Below the pieces are notes generated by a model. The model saw only the letters and a program-made list of their open reading frames with translations, had not been told where the DNA came from and ran no database searches. Source: a virus. From it: 36,797 bases of DNA. The DNA is taken from the IMG/VR virus record IMGVR_UViG_3300047586_000040, positions 1-36,797 of that record; one strand, written 5' to 3'. Of the stretch, positions 29,285 through 36,797 are shown one piece after another. Both the position numbers and the translations under genes were made by a program. The first letter of the stretch is position 1; each line of letters begins with the position of its first letter.

Positions 29285-29286
29285 GA

Positions 29287-29314
29287 GGCGGGGCCAGCGA
29301 AGGCCAGCCCCGCC
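29287..29314 (-). promoter_or_regulatory. Strong hairpin after the decoration-like gene
   Basis: Minus RNA GGCGGGGCUGGC-CUUC-GCUGGCCCCGCC: 12 pairs (two are G-U), tetraloop CUUC. It lies 14 bases after the stop at 29329. No U-run follows, so it looks more like an mRNA stabiliser or processing signal than a terminator. Confidence 0.65.
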
Positions 29315-29328
29315 CTTAGTCGCTTCCG

Positions 29329-29760
29329 CTAGACGCCGGTCGCGATGACGTTCTGCGTCAGGCCCGTCGATGGCGGGCGCGTCCCCCGCTTGCCGTAGGG
29401 GATCGCCGTCACGCCGAACACGCTGGCAGCCGTCGCGGGCGTCACGACGCAGCGCACGTACTGCTGGCTGGGCGTCGGAACCGCGATGGCGTAGCACTTG
29501 CTACCGCCCGAAGCCGCCAAAAGCTGCGTCAGTGCGGCGCCGGTGATGTCCGTCGGCGAGCCGAAGGCCAGGGCCGCCGAACGCTGAATCTTCATGTCCA
29601 GGGTGCCGGTCGCCGTCATGACGCCGACCTCCAGGATGAAGACGACGCCCTCATAGTCCGTCGTGTCGATGACGGCACCGTTCTGTGCTCCAGAACTGGC
29701 CGACACAGGCGCCAGCCCCTGGAGGAATTGCATGGTTTCAGTCGGTCTCTTGAAGGCCAC
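29329..29760 (-). CDS. Putative capsid decoration protein
   Basis: The 143-residue protein (ETMQFLQGLAPVSASSGAQN, VIDTTDYEGVVFILEVGVMT, ATGTLDMKIQRSAALAFG, DITGAALTQL) matches a common small beta-sandwich type encoded directly after major capsid genes in GC-rich phages. It is usually unannotated; decoration or cement function is inferred from position. GTG start after AAAGG. Confidence 0.65.
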   Translation of the reverse strand: MAFKRPTETMQFLQGLAPVSASSGAQNGAVIDTTDYEGVVFILEVGVMTATGTLDMKIQRSAALAFGSPTDITGAALTQLLAASGGSKCYAIAVPTPSQQYVRCVVTPATAASVFGVTAIPYGKRGTRPPSTGLTQNVIATGV

Positions 29761-29789
29761 TGTTTTACCTTTCTGCGGGTCAGACCCCG

Positions 29790-30014
29790 CTACCCTCGCT
29801 TGCGCGCTCGCGGCGCGGGCTTCATGGCGTTCTCGGGGGCCTCTGCGGTCGCCGTCTCCGGCCCTACCTCCGGGTCTGGCTCGGGCGGGTCAAGGGACAC
29901 GGCCCTATTGAGCCGGATGATGATCTCGGCTTCGTCCTTCGGCAGTTCGAGTTCCTCCCCCACTGCACGGGCAGCCCCACCAGCCACGACGCCCTCTGTA
30001 ATTCGTACTCGCAT
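29790..30014 (-). CDS. Small protein after the capsid gene
   Basis: The 74-residue product starts MRVRITEGVVAGGAARAVGE, a small beta module (LELPKDEAEIIIRLNRAVSL), followed by an acidic Pro/Glu tail and a basic end (APRARKRG). ATG 30014 with AGGAGG is preferred over 30080, whose extension runs through a hairpin. Similar head-region proteins exist in many phages without defined role. Confidence 0.65.
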   Translation of the reverse strand: MRVRITEGVVAGGAARAVGEELELPKDEAEIIIRLNRAVSLDPPEPDPEVGPETATAEAPENAMKPAPRARKRG

Positions 30015-30030
30015 GGCGCCTCCTAAGTCA

Positions 30031-30060
30031 GAGGGGGCCAGTCCCTTGACCAGCCCCCTC
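30031..30060 (-). promoter_or_regulatory. Strong hairpin after the major capsid gene
   Basis: Minus RNA GAGGGGGCUGGUC-AAGG-GACUGGCCCCCUC: 13 continuous pairs including two G-U, tetraloop AAGG. It lies 26 bases after the capsid stop and 17 bases before the next start. No U-run follows. Confidence 0.7.
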
Positions 30061-30085
30061 GCGTTCTCTCTGTTCAGCACTCGGC

Positions 30086-31414
30086 CTAGCCGGTCAGGAC
30101 GCCGAGCAGCGCCCCGAAACTCTCCGGGTGCCTCACGCCGATGTCAATGTCCTGGAAAGCGACTACGCGCACGATGCCAGCCGTGCTCTGGCTGTAGGGG
30201 TCAACCAGGATGTCAAGCCCGCCCCACATGGCGATGATCAGGTCACCCCAGTTGCCGAAGAAGAGGGCCGAACAGGTCCCCGAGGAAGAACCCGCCGTCA
30301 GGGTGCTACTGACCTGGTTCGTTACCAGGCACGGGTAGCCGTTCAGCGGCGTGTCGTTGTCCGCCCAGATCATCCGGCTGTCAGAGGAAGCGACGGCGGC
30401 GGTAGTCTTCGCCTGGCCGCGCACCTTCGCGTTCGTGATGTACGCCAACCTGCCGATGTCCGCGTTGGCGGTGGCTACTACGGTCTCCAGGGCGATCACC
30501 TGCGCCAGAGCCAGCACCAGTCCGATGCTGGAGTAGTTCACCGGAGCGCCGATACCCGAGGTGTGGTCAATCCCCGTGGGCTGGCTACCGCTGCCCGAAC
30601 CGTGGAGACAAACGCGGTCGATCTCCAGGGCCTCGACGGTGGCCAGGTCGTTGCGGACCAGGGCCTCCACGTCGATGCTCGACTGGAGCAGCAACTTGCG
30701 GCTGATGTCCGTGAACGCCCCGAGGCTCTTGGGGGTGAATGTCACCTGCTGGAAAGCCTGCTGCCCCTCGGTAGGGACAAACGACTCAGCGCCCCAGTAG
30801 GCCGTCCCACTGCCCGACTGACGGGGGATCGCGATGTCGCCCACCAGGCCGTCAAGGACGACCGCCCCAGCCTGCTTCACCACCATCTTGTTGCGGAGCA
30901 TGTCGATGAAGGAAGCGGAGAGTAGGTCCGTGCTCACCAGGTTGCCGCCCAAGCCCGCCGTAATCTTCACGAGGTCGCGCTGCTCACGCGCCTCCCGCTT
31001 CACCAGGAAGTCGCGCGGCACGAAGAAACTGCGCGGCGACTTGCCTAACTGCTTCTCGACCGCCTTGCTCGCCTCACGCTCCAGGCCGGCACCCGACCAG
31101 TCGTTGTCAGCGGCCGCGCGGATGGCGCGCACGAGGCTGTAGCGCGACAGTTCGTCGTCGCCCATGCCGATCTTGCCGTCGCCGCCCGGCTTGCCCGCTA
31201 CGGGCCCAGGGCTGGCGAACCGACCTTCTCGCGTGGCCAGCCCCTCGTCGCGCGTGATGCGCCCCTCGAGAGCGTCTGCCTCAGCGATCTTGGCGTCACT
31301 GTCTTTCTTTTCCTCGTCCGTCAGGTCGCGGCTCTCGCCGTCGGCCTTGTCCGCGATGGCGCGGGCCTCATCCAAGAGAGCCTTCCGCGCTCGCTTCAAC
31401 GCATCGCTGTCCAA
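30086..31414 (-). CDS. Major capsid protein, HK97 fold
   Basis: The 442-residue protein has a charged helical N-terminal delta/scaffold region (about 1-75, RKALLDEARAIADKADGESR) and then HK97-type shell sequence (SFFVPRDFLVKREAREQRDL, VVLDGLVGDIAIPRQSGSGT, VTFTPKSLGAFTDISRKLLL, C-terminal DIGVRHPESFGALLGVLTG). The delta part is probably removed by the protease encoded upstream, after about residue 85-110. The frame reaches 31639, but TTG 31414 has AGGAAGG 9 bases before it and follows the protease stop, so it is the preferred start. Confidence 0.9.
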   Translation of the reverse strand: MDSDALKRARKALLDEARAIADKADGESRDLTDEEKKDSDAKIAEADALEGRITRDEGLATREGRFASPGPVAGKPGGDGKIGMGDDELSRYSLVRAIRAAADNDWSGAGLEREASKAVEKQLGKSPRSFFVPRDFLVKREAREQRDLVKITAGLGGNLVSTDLLSASFIDMLRNKMVVKQAGAVVLDGLVGDIAIPRQSGSGTAYWGAESFVPTEGQQAFQQVTFTPKSLGAFTDISRKLLLQSSIDVEALVRNDLATVEALEIDRVCLHGSGSGSQPTGIDHTSGIGAPVNYSSIGLVLALAQVIALETVVATANADIGRLAYITNAKVRGQAKTTAAVASSDSRMIWADNDTPLNGYPCLVTNQVSSTLTAGSSSGTCSALFFGNWGDLIIAMWGGLDILVDPYSQSTAGIVRVVAFQDIDIGVRHPESFGALLGVLTG

Positions 31415-31445
31415 TGTCTTGTTCCTTCCTGCCGCCCCGTGCGGC

Positions 31446-32606
31446 CTAGATGCACGTTCTGTCGAGCACGTCCAAGCGCCGACGCAGCACAGTGAGACGG
31501 CCTGGCGCCTCACCACTCTGCTCGACTTCCGAGTGAAGACCTGGCTCCGGCTCGGCGGGGACGTACTCCCTAAGCAACTCAATCGTTGACTCGATGATCT
31601 CTCGGTCGTCCGCGCTCCTGGCTTCCCCGTCCGGCCCACACCGGCTCAGGGCTTCGGCAAGCGGCTCCCACTGGAGGCCCGCTGCCGCCAGAAGCGAACG
31701 CAGGCCGACGTCGGTCTGCGGGTAGGCGGGGAACGTGACAACCGACACGTCCGACAGGGCCGCCTCGGTCAGTTCCCTAGAGGGGAATGTCTCGCCGCCC
31801 TCGGTCGACGTTCCCCAGGCGTCCTTGATGGCCATGAAGCTGAATGATCCCTGGTCGATGTCGCCCCGGTCGACGCTCACGAGCAGGTCGTGCGCCCACT
31901 GCGTTGCCGGCGGTTCGGCGTCGAAGGCCAGGCCGGTGTCATCCTCCTGAACCAGAAGGGTGCCGCTCTTCGTCCGGCCCAGCACGTAGTCCGGGTTGTG
32001 GTTGAAGAGGCCGCGCACGTCGGCCTCCTTGAGCGTCTTGGTGAACGCTCCTGTCCTGATGATCTCGCGGAAGCCGCCGCTGCCGAAGCCCAACGGGTCC
32101 GACCATTTGTTGAAGACGGCCGCATGGCCGACGATATGCGGCGGGCCGTCCGCCTGACGCCGCTCGACGCGCAGTTGCTCGAGCACCAGGCCGCGCCGTT
32201 CGATGTCCAAGCCGCCCGAACGCTCGCGCAGCGGCGGTGGCGTCTTGTCGTCATCCTCAAGGTGCCGCGCCAGGTGCCGCCAGATGCCTTGCCGGTCGCC
32301 CGCCCACTTCGGCCGTGTGCCGGGGCGAAGGCGGCCGCCATTGAGCACCCCGATCCCCGTCGAGCAGGCGGTCATGTTCGCCGGGCCCACGTCGCCGTTA
32401 CCAGCGACTTCATGGTGAATGAAACTGTAGTCGGCCTTCACCGTGCCGTCGCCACTGGAGTCGCGCCAGGCGTAAGCCTCTGCGTAGTAGTCTGCCGACT
32501 CGCCCTCGCGGAGACGCCTCTCGTTGGCCCCGCCATCCCAGGCACCGTCAGAGGTCGCCGTGCTGTGTGCCGCGATAGCGGCGCGGTCCTCGATTGCTAC
32601 TGTCAT
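31446..32606 (-). CDS. HK97-type prohead protease with N-terminal extra domain
   Basis: Residues about 145-310 form the protease: GHAAVFN (160-166), catalytic H203 in FNHNPDYVLGR, S254 in QGSFSFMA, and LTEAALSDVSVVTFPAYPQT. It cleaves the capsid delta domain during maturation. Residues about 20-125 (GGANERRLREGESADYYAEA, HHEVAGNGDV) are a separate domain seen on proteases of some GC-rich phages. The C-terminal part is acidic. ATG is preceded by GGAGG. Confidence 0.85.
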   Translation of the reverse strand: MTVAIEDRAAIAAHSTATSDGAWDGGANERRLREGESADYYAEAYAWRDSSGDGTVKADYSFIHHEVAGNGDVGPANMTACSTGIGVLNGGRLRPGTRPKWAGDRQGIWRHLARHLEDDDKTPPPLRERSGGLDIERRGLVLEQLRVERRQADGPPHIVGHAAVFNKWSDPLGFGSGGFREIIRTGAFTKTLKEADVRGLFNHNPDYVLGRTKSGTLLVQEDDTGLAFDAEPPATQWAHDLLVSVDRGDIDQGSFSFMAIKDAWGTSTEGGETFPSRELTEAALSDVSVVTFPAYPQTDVGLRSLLAAAGLQWEPLAEALSRCGPDGEARSADDREIIESTIELLREYVPAEPEPGLHSEVEQSGEAPGRLTVLRRRLDVLDRTCI

Positions 32607-32615
32607 GTCTCCCTC

Positions 32616-34568
32616 CTAACCCGGCGCAACGTCACAGCAACACCCGTCGTGAAGAGGGGGGTGCCCAAGTTCTGTCGTCACCGGCATGGAGTCACCCCCA
32701 GCGTCCAGGGAATCCCCCGCGCTGAGAAACGTCTTGGTGATCTCGGTCGTCTTCCCGTCCATCTCTTCGCAGTAGGGGCAACAGTTCGCGCCCGCTACCC
32801 ACACGAGGCGCTCGATTCCGGCCTCTTGATATGTCTCTTTCGCCACAGCGTTGCCCGCCCGCACGGTCTCCCAATCGGCCGTCTTGTCCGGCCGCTTCGC
32901 CTGCCACTCGTCAAGGCGCGTGGTGAGTGCGGCTAGGGGGTCTTCGCCTGCCCGGATAGCGTCACCGGCGACGCTCAGGAGCTGGCCGCGAGAGGAACCG
33001 ATCCATCGATCCGCGAAGGAAGCGGTGTAGGCCGCCATGAAGGGCGCCAGATCAGGCACGTCGCCGCCCACCTGCTCCGCTGCGTCGGCGCTGATCTGCT
33101 CCGCGTAGGAGCTCAGGACTGGCGCCATCTGCCGCGTGACGTAGGGCACATGGCCCCCGTAGAACTTGTTGAGCCAGGCGTCGAAAGAGGCGTGGTCACT
33201 GCGTCCAAGATGCTTCTCGGCCGCCGCCAGCACCTCGCGCCGTTCGCGGTTGACGATCCGCGTGCCTGCGGCGGCGATAAGGGGCCGGTAGGCGCCGGCG
33301 ATCCGGCGGCGCGTCGTGATGGAGCGGTTCTCGCGCTGCGTCCGAACCGGAGGAGGCGGCGTTGGCTCCGGCGGCGTGCCGGCGGGCTGCATGTTCAGCG
33401 GCACGTAGTAGATGTCCCCACCTTCGACGGGGTTCCTGTTCTCCAGCTCAAGGATGTCGTTGGTGCAGAGCCACTTGCCCCAGGCGGTGCCGTAAGCCTG
33501 GTAGCGGCTCACCGTGTCGCCGCGCAGGAGGCCGTCGACCAGGAACTCGGTGAAGAACGCCTTGCGGTCCGCCGGCGGTATGAGTTGGGTGAGGATCGCC
33601 TGCTCCCAGCGCACGAGCCAGGGCCGAAGGGTGTCCGTCACGTACTCGATGCCCTGATGCTCGATGTTGGTGAAGGTGGCGTGGCTGAGTTCGCCGATCT
33701 TGTGCGGCGGCATCCGATAGCCGCGGGCGATCTCGGTCACCTGAAAGGTCCGCGTCTCCAGGAACTGCGCGTCCTCCGGCGGGATTCCCACCTCCTTGAT
33801 GGTCATGCCCTCCTCAAGAAGCGAGACGCGCTGGGCACGACTCAGCCCTTGGTGTCGCTGTTCAAAGGTGTCGACGACGCGCTTGTGTGCCTCCTCGCTC
33901 ATTCCCTTCGGGTTCGGGTGCATCAGGACGATCCCCGGTCGCGCATCGTTGGAGAAGAACCGCTCGCCGAACTCCTCTGTGGCCAGGCCGAGGCCGATGG
34001 CCTCACGCATCAGACCAATGGGCGAGAGGGCCGTCACGCCGTCCATCAAGACCCACGGCACTCGGAAGACCTGACGGTAGGCCAGGTCCACGGAGCCGCC
34101 GGTCGCGGGTTCCACCCTGTAGAAGAGTTGGCCGCTGCCGCTGTCGCGCCGGATGGTGATCCGCCGTGGCGGGATGGGCCAGAGTGCGACGGGCCAACCG
34201 TTCGCCATCTCGATCTCGGCGTAGCAACTGCCCCAGAGACCGGCGTGCATCTGGAGGCAGGCCCGCCACTGGAAACTGTCGAGTTCAGGATTCGGCTGGT
34301 TGTGTAGGAGCTCATAGAGCGGGTAGTCCGGCGCGCGTTCCTTGCCGCGCGGCTGAAGGCGCTGGTAGGTGATGAGAGGCAGGCCCGCCACGTCCTCAAA
34401 GAGGACGCGGACGCAGGCGAGGACCGCCGTGTAACGCAGCGCCGTCTCTTCCCTGACCGGCACGCCGGCCTTCGACTGAATCGTGAAGCCTGCGTTGGCC
34501 AGGACGCTCAGGGCCGCGTTCAGTTTGTACTCGCGTTGCTCTTTGCGTGGGAGAAAAGGAAGTCTCAT
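32616..34568 (-). CDS. Portal protein fused to MuF-like minor head domain
   Basis: Residues 1 to about 410 match HK97-type portals (REETALRYTAVLACVRVLFE, MQPAGTPPEP at the end). The remainder is a MuF/SPP1 gp7-like domain, with helices and the closing cysteine motif CPYCEEMDGKT (597-607) and HPPLHDGCCCDV (636-647). Portal is the DNA gate; MuF proteins are minor head proteins that may be ejected. In most phages these are two genes. A Pro-rich linker (PTPPPPVRTQR) joins them here. The ATG overlaps the TerL stop (ATGA). Confidence 0.85.
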   Translation of the reverse strand: MRLPFLPRKEQREYKLNAALSVLANAGFTIQSKAGVPVREETALRYTAVLACVRVLFEDVAGLPLITYQRLQPRGKERAPDYPLYELLHNQPNPELDSFQWRACLQMHAGLWGSCYAEIEMANGWPVALWPIPPRRITIRRDSGSGQLFYRVEPATGGSVDLAYRQVFRVPWVLMDGVTALSPIGLMREAIGLGLATEEFGERFFSNDARPGIVLMHPNPKGMSEEAHKRVVDTFEQRHQGLSRAQRVSLLEEGMTIKEVGIPPEDAQFLETRTFQVTEIARGYRMPPHKIGELSHATFTNIEHQGIEYVTDTLRPWLVRWEQAILTQLIPPADRKAFFTEFLVDGLLRGDTVSRYQAYGTAWGKWLCTNDILELENRNPVEGGDIYYVPLNMQPAGTPPEPTPPPPVRTQRENRSITTRRRIAGAYRPLIAAAGTRIVNRERREVLAAAEKHLGRSDHASFDAWLNKFYGGHVPYVTRQMAPVLSSYAEQISADAAEQVGGDVPDLAPFMAAYTASFADRWIGSSRGQLLSVAGDAIRAGEDPLAALTTRLDEWQAKRPDKTADWETVRAGNAVAKETYQEAGIERLVWVAGANCCPYCEEMDGKTTEITKTFLSAGDSLDAGGDSMPVTTELGHPPLHDGCCCDVAPG

Positions 34569-36124
34569 ATGTGAAGCACTCCGCGCGTCTCATAGATCGA
34601 GCGGTGGTCCTCGTGTCGCATCGCCCGGTCCAGGCCCATCACCAGCGCCACGATCCCGTCAATCTTCCCCTGGCTTGCGGCCTTGTCCGGCTTCAGGTTG
34701 CCGGCGGGGTCCTGTCTCACCGCCACGTTATCCGCCATCCACCGCAGCACAGGGTTGCCGCCGTGGTGAACCTTCCGCCCAAGCAGGCGCCGCATGAAGT
34801 CCTGCATCGGCGCCGCCATCGAGAGGAAGCCCATGCCGAAGCCGGCCACGGTTATCCCCTCGTCGTCCAGTTCCCCGCAGAGTTGGTGCGCCTGAAAGAG
34901 CCGGTCCACGTTCATGTCGACCAGCCGGAAGGTGGCCGCGTCCTGGAGAATCTGCGCCTTGACGAAGGCATAGTCCGTCGCCTCGCCCGGCGTCGCCGTG
35001 AGCCAGCCTTGCCGCGCCCACACCTGGTAGGAGTCGCGGTAGCGGTTCGCCGTATCCTTGAGCCGCGCCTCCGGGCACCAGAAACGGGCCACCACGTCGA
35101 TCTCCTCTGGGTCCTCGCGCGGGAAGACCATCAGCCAGGCCGTCAGGTCGGAGACGGAGCCCAGGTCGAGCCCGCCGTAGCAGGCCCGCCCTCTCAGCGC
35201 GTCCTCGTTGACGACACCCGCGTTGGCATCCCAGAGGTCGAGGTCGATCCAACGCGACTCCTGCTGCGTCCATTGGCAAAGGTGCAGCCGGCGGAAGGTG
35301 TTCTGGAAAGATGGCATCTCCCGCGCCTTGCGTTCCTCTTCGACGAGGTGCTCCATCCGCAGGAAGTCGCCCAGCGCCGGGTTGCAGGCCCGCCACACCT
35401 TCCGGCTCTGCCAGTCGGCCTCCTCGGGCGCCGCGTAGATGGTCGCGTAGAACGTCGGGTCCTCGACTGTGCCTGCCAATACCCGGAGGGCATAGCCGTG
35501 GATTTCCGCGCAGATGGATTCCTGGTCGTATCCAGCCGTCGTGATCATAAACGTGAGCGGCTGCTCCCTGGCCCCCGTCGACGTCATCAGCGCGTCGTAC
35601 AGGTCGCGGTTGGGCTGGACGTGCAACTCGTCGAAGATGATCCCATGCGCGTTGAAGCCATGAGAGCCGGCCGCGTCGGCAGGTATCGCCCTGTAGACGT
35701 TCCCCGTCTTCGGCACGTAGATGCGCTTCGAGGAGTCGATGATCTTGCAGCGCTTGCGGAGCCGGGGAGACCGTCGCACCATATCGGCCGCCACGTTGAA
35801 GACGATGCTGGCCTGGTCGCGGTCGCGGGCCGCGCCGTAAATCTCGGCGCCCTGTTCCCTGTCCGAGAAGAGCAGGTAGAGGGCCACGGCTGCCGCCAGT
35901 TCCGACTTCCCGTTCTTGCGCGGAATCTCGATGTAGACGGTCCGATACTTGCGCGCCCCGTCGGGGTTCTTCCAACCGAAGACCTCCCTGATGATCTTCT
36001 TCTGCCACTTGCGCAGCTTGAACGGCACGCCCGCCCAGCGGCCCTTCGTGTGCTGTAGGCGCTCTATGAAAACGACCGCCCTGTTGGCGGCCGATTCGTC
36101 GAAGTAGTAGCCAGGGTCTTTCAT
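34565..36124 (-). CDS. terL: Terminase large subunit
   Basis: The 519-residue protein is an HK97-type terminase. Walker A PRKNGKSE lies at 68-75, Walker B GIIFDE ends with D165-E166, and the coupling motif ITTAG is at 194-198. The RNase H-like nuclease domain begins GGLDLGSVSDLTAW with D320 and D326, and a later D lies in GKIDGIVALVMG. It pumps and cuts DNA at the portal. ATG overlaps the stop of the 49-residue membrane protein (ATGA); no strong ribosome site of its own, so coupling is expected. Confidence 0.95.
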   Translation of the reverse strand: MKDPGYYFDESAANRAVVFIERLQHTKGRWAGVPFKLRKWQKKIIREVFGWKNPDGARKYRTVYIEIPRKNGKSELAAAVALYLLFSDREQGAEIYGAARDRDQASIVFNVAADMVRRSPRLRKRCKIIDSSKRIYVPKTGNVYRAIPADAAGSHGFNAHGIIFDELHVQPNRDLYDALMTSTGAREQPLTFMITTAGYDQESICAEIHGYALRVLAGTVEDPTFYATIYAAPEEADWQSRKVWRACNPALGDFLRMEHLVEEERKAREMPSFQNTFRRLHLCQWTQQESRWIDLDLWDANAGVVNEDALRGRACYGGLDLGSVSDLTAWLMVFPREDPEEIDVVARFWCPEARLKDTANRYRDSYQVWARQGWLTATPGEATDYAFVKAQILQDAATFRLVDMNVDRLFQAHQLCGELDDEGITVAGFGMGFLSMAAPMQDFMRRLLGRKVHHGGNPVLRWMADNVAVRQDPAGNLKPDKAASQGKIDGIVALVMGLDRAMRHEDHRSIYETRGVLHI

Positions 36125-36270
36125 GCATTGGTCAAGAGAACAAGTACTGCCGCGATCACAAACAGCGGCCAGGCTAGGACTCGCTCTCTCCCTTCAGTGG
36201 ACTGAGCACACATCCCGGCCAAGAAACTACAGACTAGGGCGAGGACAAGAATCAGGTCAGTCCAGATCAT
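36121..36270 (-). CDS. Two-helix membrane protein between terS and terL
   Basis: The 49-residue ORF starts MIWTDLILVLALVCSFLAGM, a first membrane helix, then a charged turn (STEGRER) and a second helix (VLAWPLFVIAAVLVLLT). It overlaps the TerS end by 14 bases and the TerL start by 4 (ATGA), so TerL translation should depend on it. GGAGGGAG lies about 10 bases upstream. The hairpin form is that of small class II holins, but the position at terminase is unusual; membrane anchoring of packaging is another idea. Confidence 0.65.
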   Translation of the reverse strand: MIWTDLILVLALVCSFLAGMCAQSTEGRERVLAWPLFVIAAVLVLLTNA

Positions 36271-36709
36271 CCTCGTTGTCTCCCTCCGGCGGCTTCACCG
36301 ACAACCGGCTGCGCGCGCTCGGCGTCAGACCGAACTCGGAAGCCAGGTTCTTCATGAGTTGGAGCGACTTCTGAGCGATGGAGACGTAGGGGAGCTGCTG
36401 CACATAGCCGCTCTCCGTCTTGCCGATCATCCCGTACTTCTCTATCGCCTCCTCGGCCTGCCGCCAGCGGGCGTAGGCTTGGCAGTATCCGGCGAGGGTC
36501 AGGCGGTCGACGATGGTCAGCAGCCCCAGCCGGTCAAGTTCCGGCACGATGCGCGCCCACTCCTTCTTCGCCAGCACGTTCAGCCAGCGAGGGCATGGCG
36601 GGCGGCCCGGCGTCGGCTTGGGCTCGTTCCCGTTCAGCGGGCGCTTCGAGGGGTTGCCCTCGATGATCCGCAGGCGGGTCGGTTTCGGGGCTGGCCCGCG
36701 CCTACCCAC
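36257..36709 (-). CDS. terS: Terminase small subunit, P27 family
   Basis: The 150-residue protein has the P27 small-terminase pattern: GRRGPAPKPTRLRIIEGNPS-K-R-P, then CPRWLNVLAKKEWARIVPEL, LTIVDRLTLAGYCQAYARWR, and a C-terminal YVSIAQKSLQLMKNLASEFG with a basic SARSRLSVK. It recognises phage DNA and stimulates TerL. GTG 36709 with GGGAGG at 6 bases is preferred; the frame also opens at TTG 36742 without a good site. Confidence 0.85.
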   Translation of the reverse strand: MGRRGPAPKPTRLRIIEGNPSKRPLNGNEPKPTPGRPPCPRWLNVLAKKEWARIVPELDRLGLLTIVDRLTLAGYCQAYARWRQAEEAIEKYGMIGKTESGYVQQLPYVSIAQKSLQLMKNLASEFGLTPSARSRLSVKPPEGDNEDDLD

Positions 36710-36761
36710 GCTGCGCCTCCCGGCCTGTGAACTGCTGGACAACCTGCCGGACTTCCCGCAT
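36702..36761 (-). CDS. 19-residue micro-ORF upstream of terS
   Basis: ATG-started frame MREVRQVVQQFTGREAQRG, an amphipathic basic helix, ends 5 bases inside the terS start, so translation could be coupled. The ribosome site of terS lies within it. No strong site for its own ATG. The 36 bases right of it hold nothing recognised. Confidence 0.35.
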   Translation of the reverse strand: MREVRQVVQQFTGREAQRG

Positions 36762-36797
36762 AATGCAGTCGTGCGAACACGAGAAAGCGTCCGCGAG

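Noticed and set aside
33150-34307. 385-codon plus-strand frame opposite the portal gene
   Set aside because: Antisense shadow of the portal-MuF gene; no ribosome site or domain.
34547-36058. Long plus-strand frame of about 500 codons opposite the terminase gene
   Set aside because: It is the antisense of terL; the composition is Arg/Val/Leu/His-rich with no family resemblance, and long antisense frames are common in GC-rich genes.
34728-36128. 466-codon minus-strand frame inside terL
   Set aside because: Alternative-frame shadow of the clear terminase ORF, Arg/Gly/Pro-rich without motifs.
1-36797. tRNA genes, CRISPR arrays, insertion sequences, integrase
   Set aside because: Looked for cloverleaf arms, regular spaced repeats, transposase or recombinase motifs; none seen by eye.

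Overview
The window reads as one nearly complete genome of a tailed, siphovirus-type double-stranded DNA bacteriophage with an HK97-type head. It carries small and large terminase, a portal-MuF fusion, prohead protease, major capsid protein, neck proteins, tail tube, a frameshifted tail chaperone, a 621-residue tape measure, baseplate and tip proteins, lysis enzymes and a replication/recombination block. Every supported gene except one lies on the minus strand, so it is best read from high to low coordinates. DNA is GC-rich, GTG and TTG starts are common, and stop and start codons overlap (ATGA, GTGA, TTGA) at most junctions. No integrase, tRNA or CRISPR array was seen. The host cannot be named; it is probably a GC-rich bacterium.

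Layout from right to left: DNA packaging and head (36761-28442: TerS, a small membrane protein, TerL, portal-MuF, protease, capsid, decoration-like proteins); neck and tail (28391-16531: connector, tail completion and terminator, tail tube, chaperone with -1 frameshift, tape measure, distal tail, several adhesin-like tip proteins, baseplate hub); lysis (16519-14041: XhlA-like and two-helix membrane proteins, a papain-like cysteine protease, a GH25-like muramidase); then, behind a near-consensus promoter at 13324-13352, the early/replication genes (13306-1691: HTH regulator, RecT-like annealing protein with a SWIM zinc finger, DUF5131 protein with a nested HNH gene, VRR-NUC nuclease, Dam-type methylase, RecA-like ATPase, many small proteins). 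An intrinsic terminator at 1616-1651 closes that block. The left end holds an HNH endonuclease and a PAPS-reductase-like enzyme. If the molecule is circular or circularises, these sit directly upstream of TerS, which fits the HNH-terminase pairing common in cos-type phages.

The most notable points are: an HNH gene nested out of frame in an in-frame insertion of the DUF5131 gene; a lone plus-strand gene with its own promoter between the tail chaperone and tape measure (a moron); an A8 programmed frameshift; a two-helix membrane protein between TerS and TerL; GU-completed hairpins after the capsid and decoration genes; nested inverted repeats beside the ATPase gene; a SWIM-RecT-like fusion with an internal start; a baseplate hub with domains nested inside domains; and several 18-25 residue micro-ORFs locked to their neighbours by start/stop overlaps.
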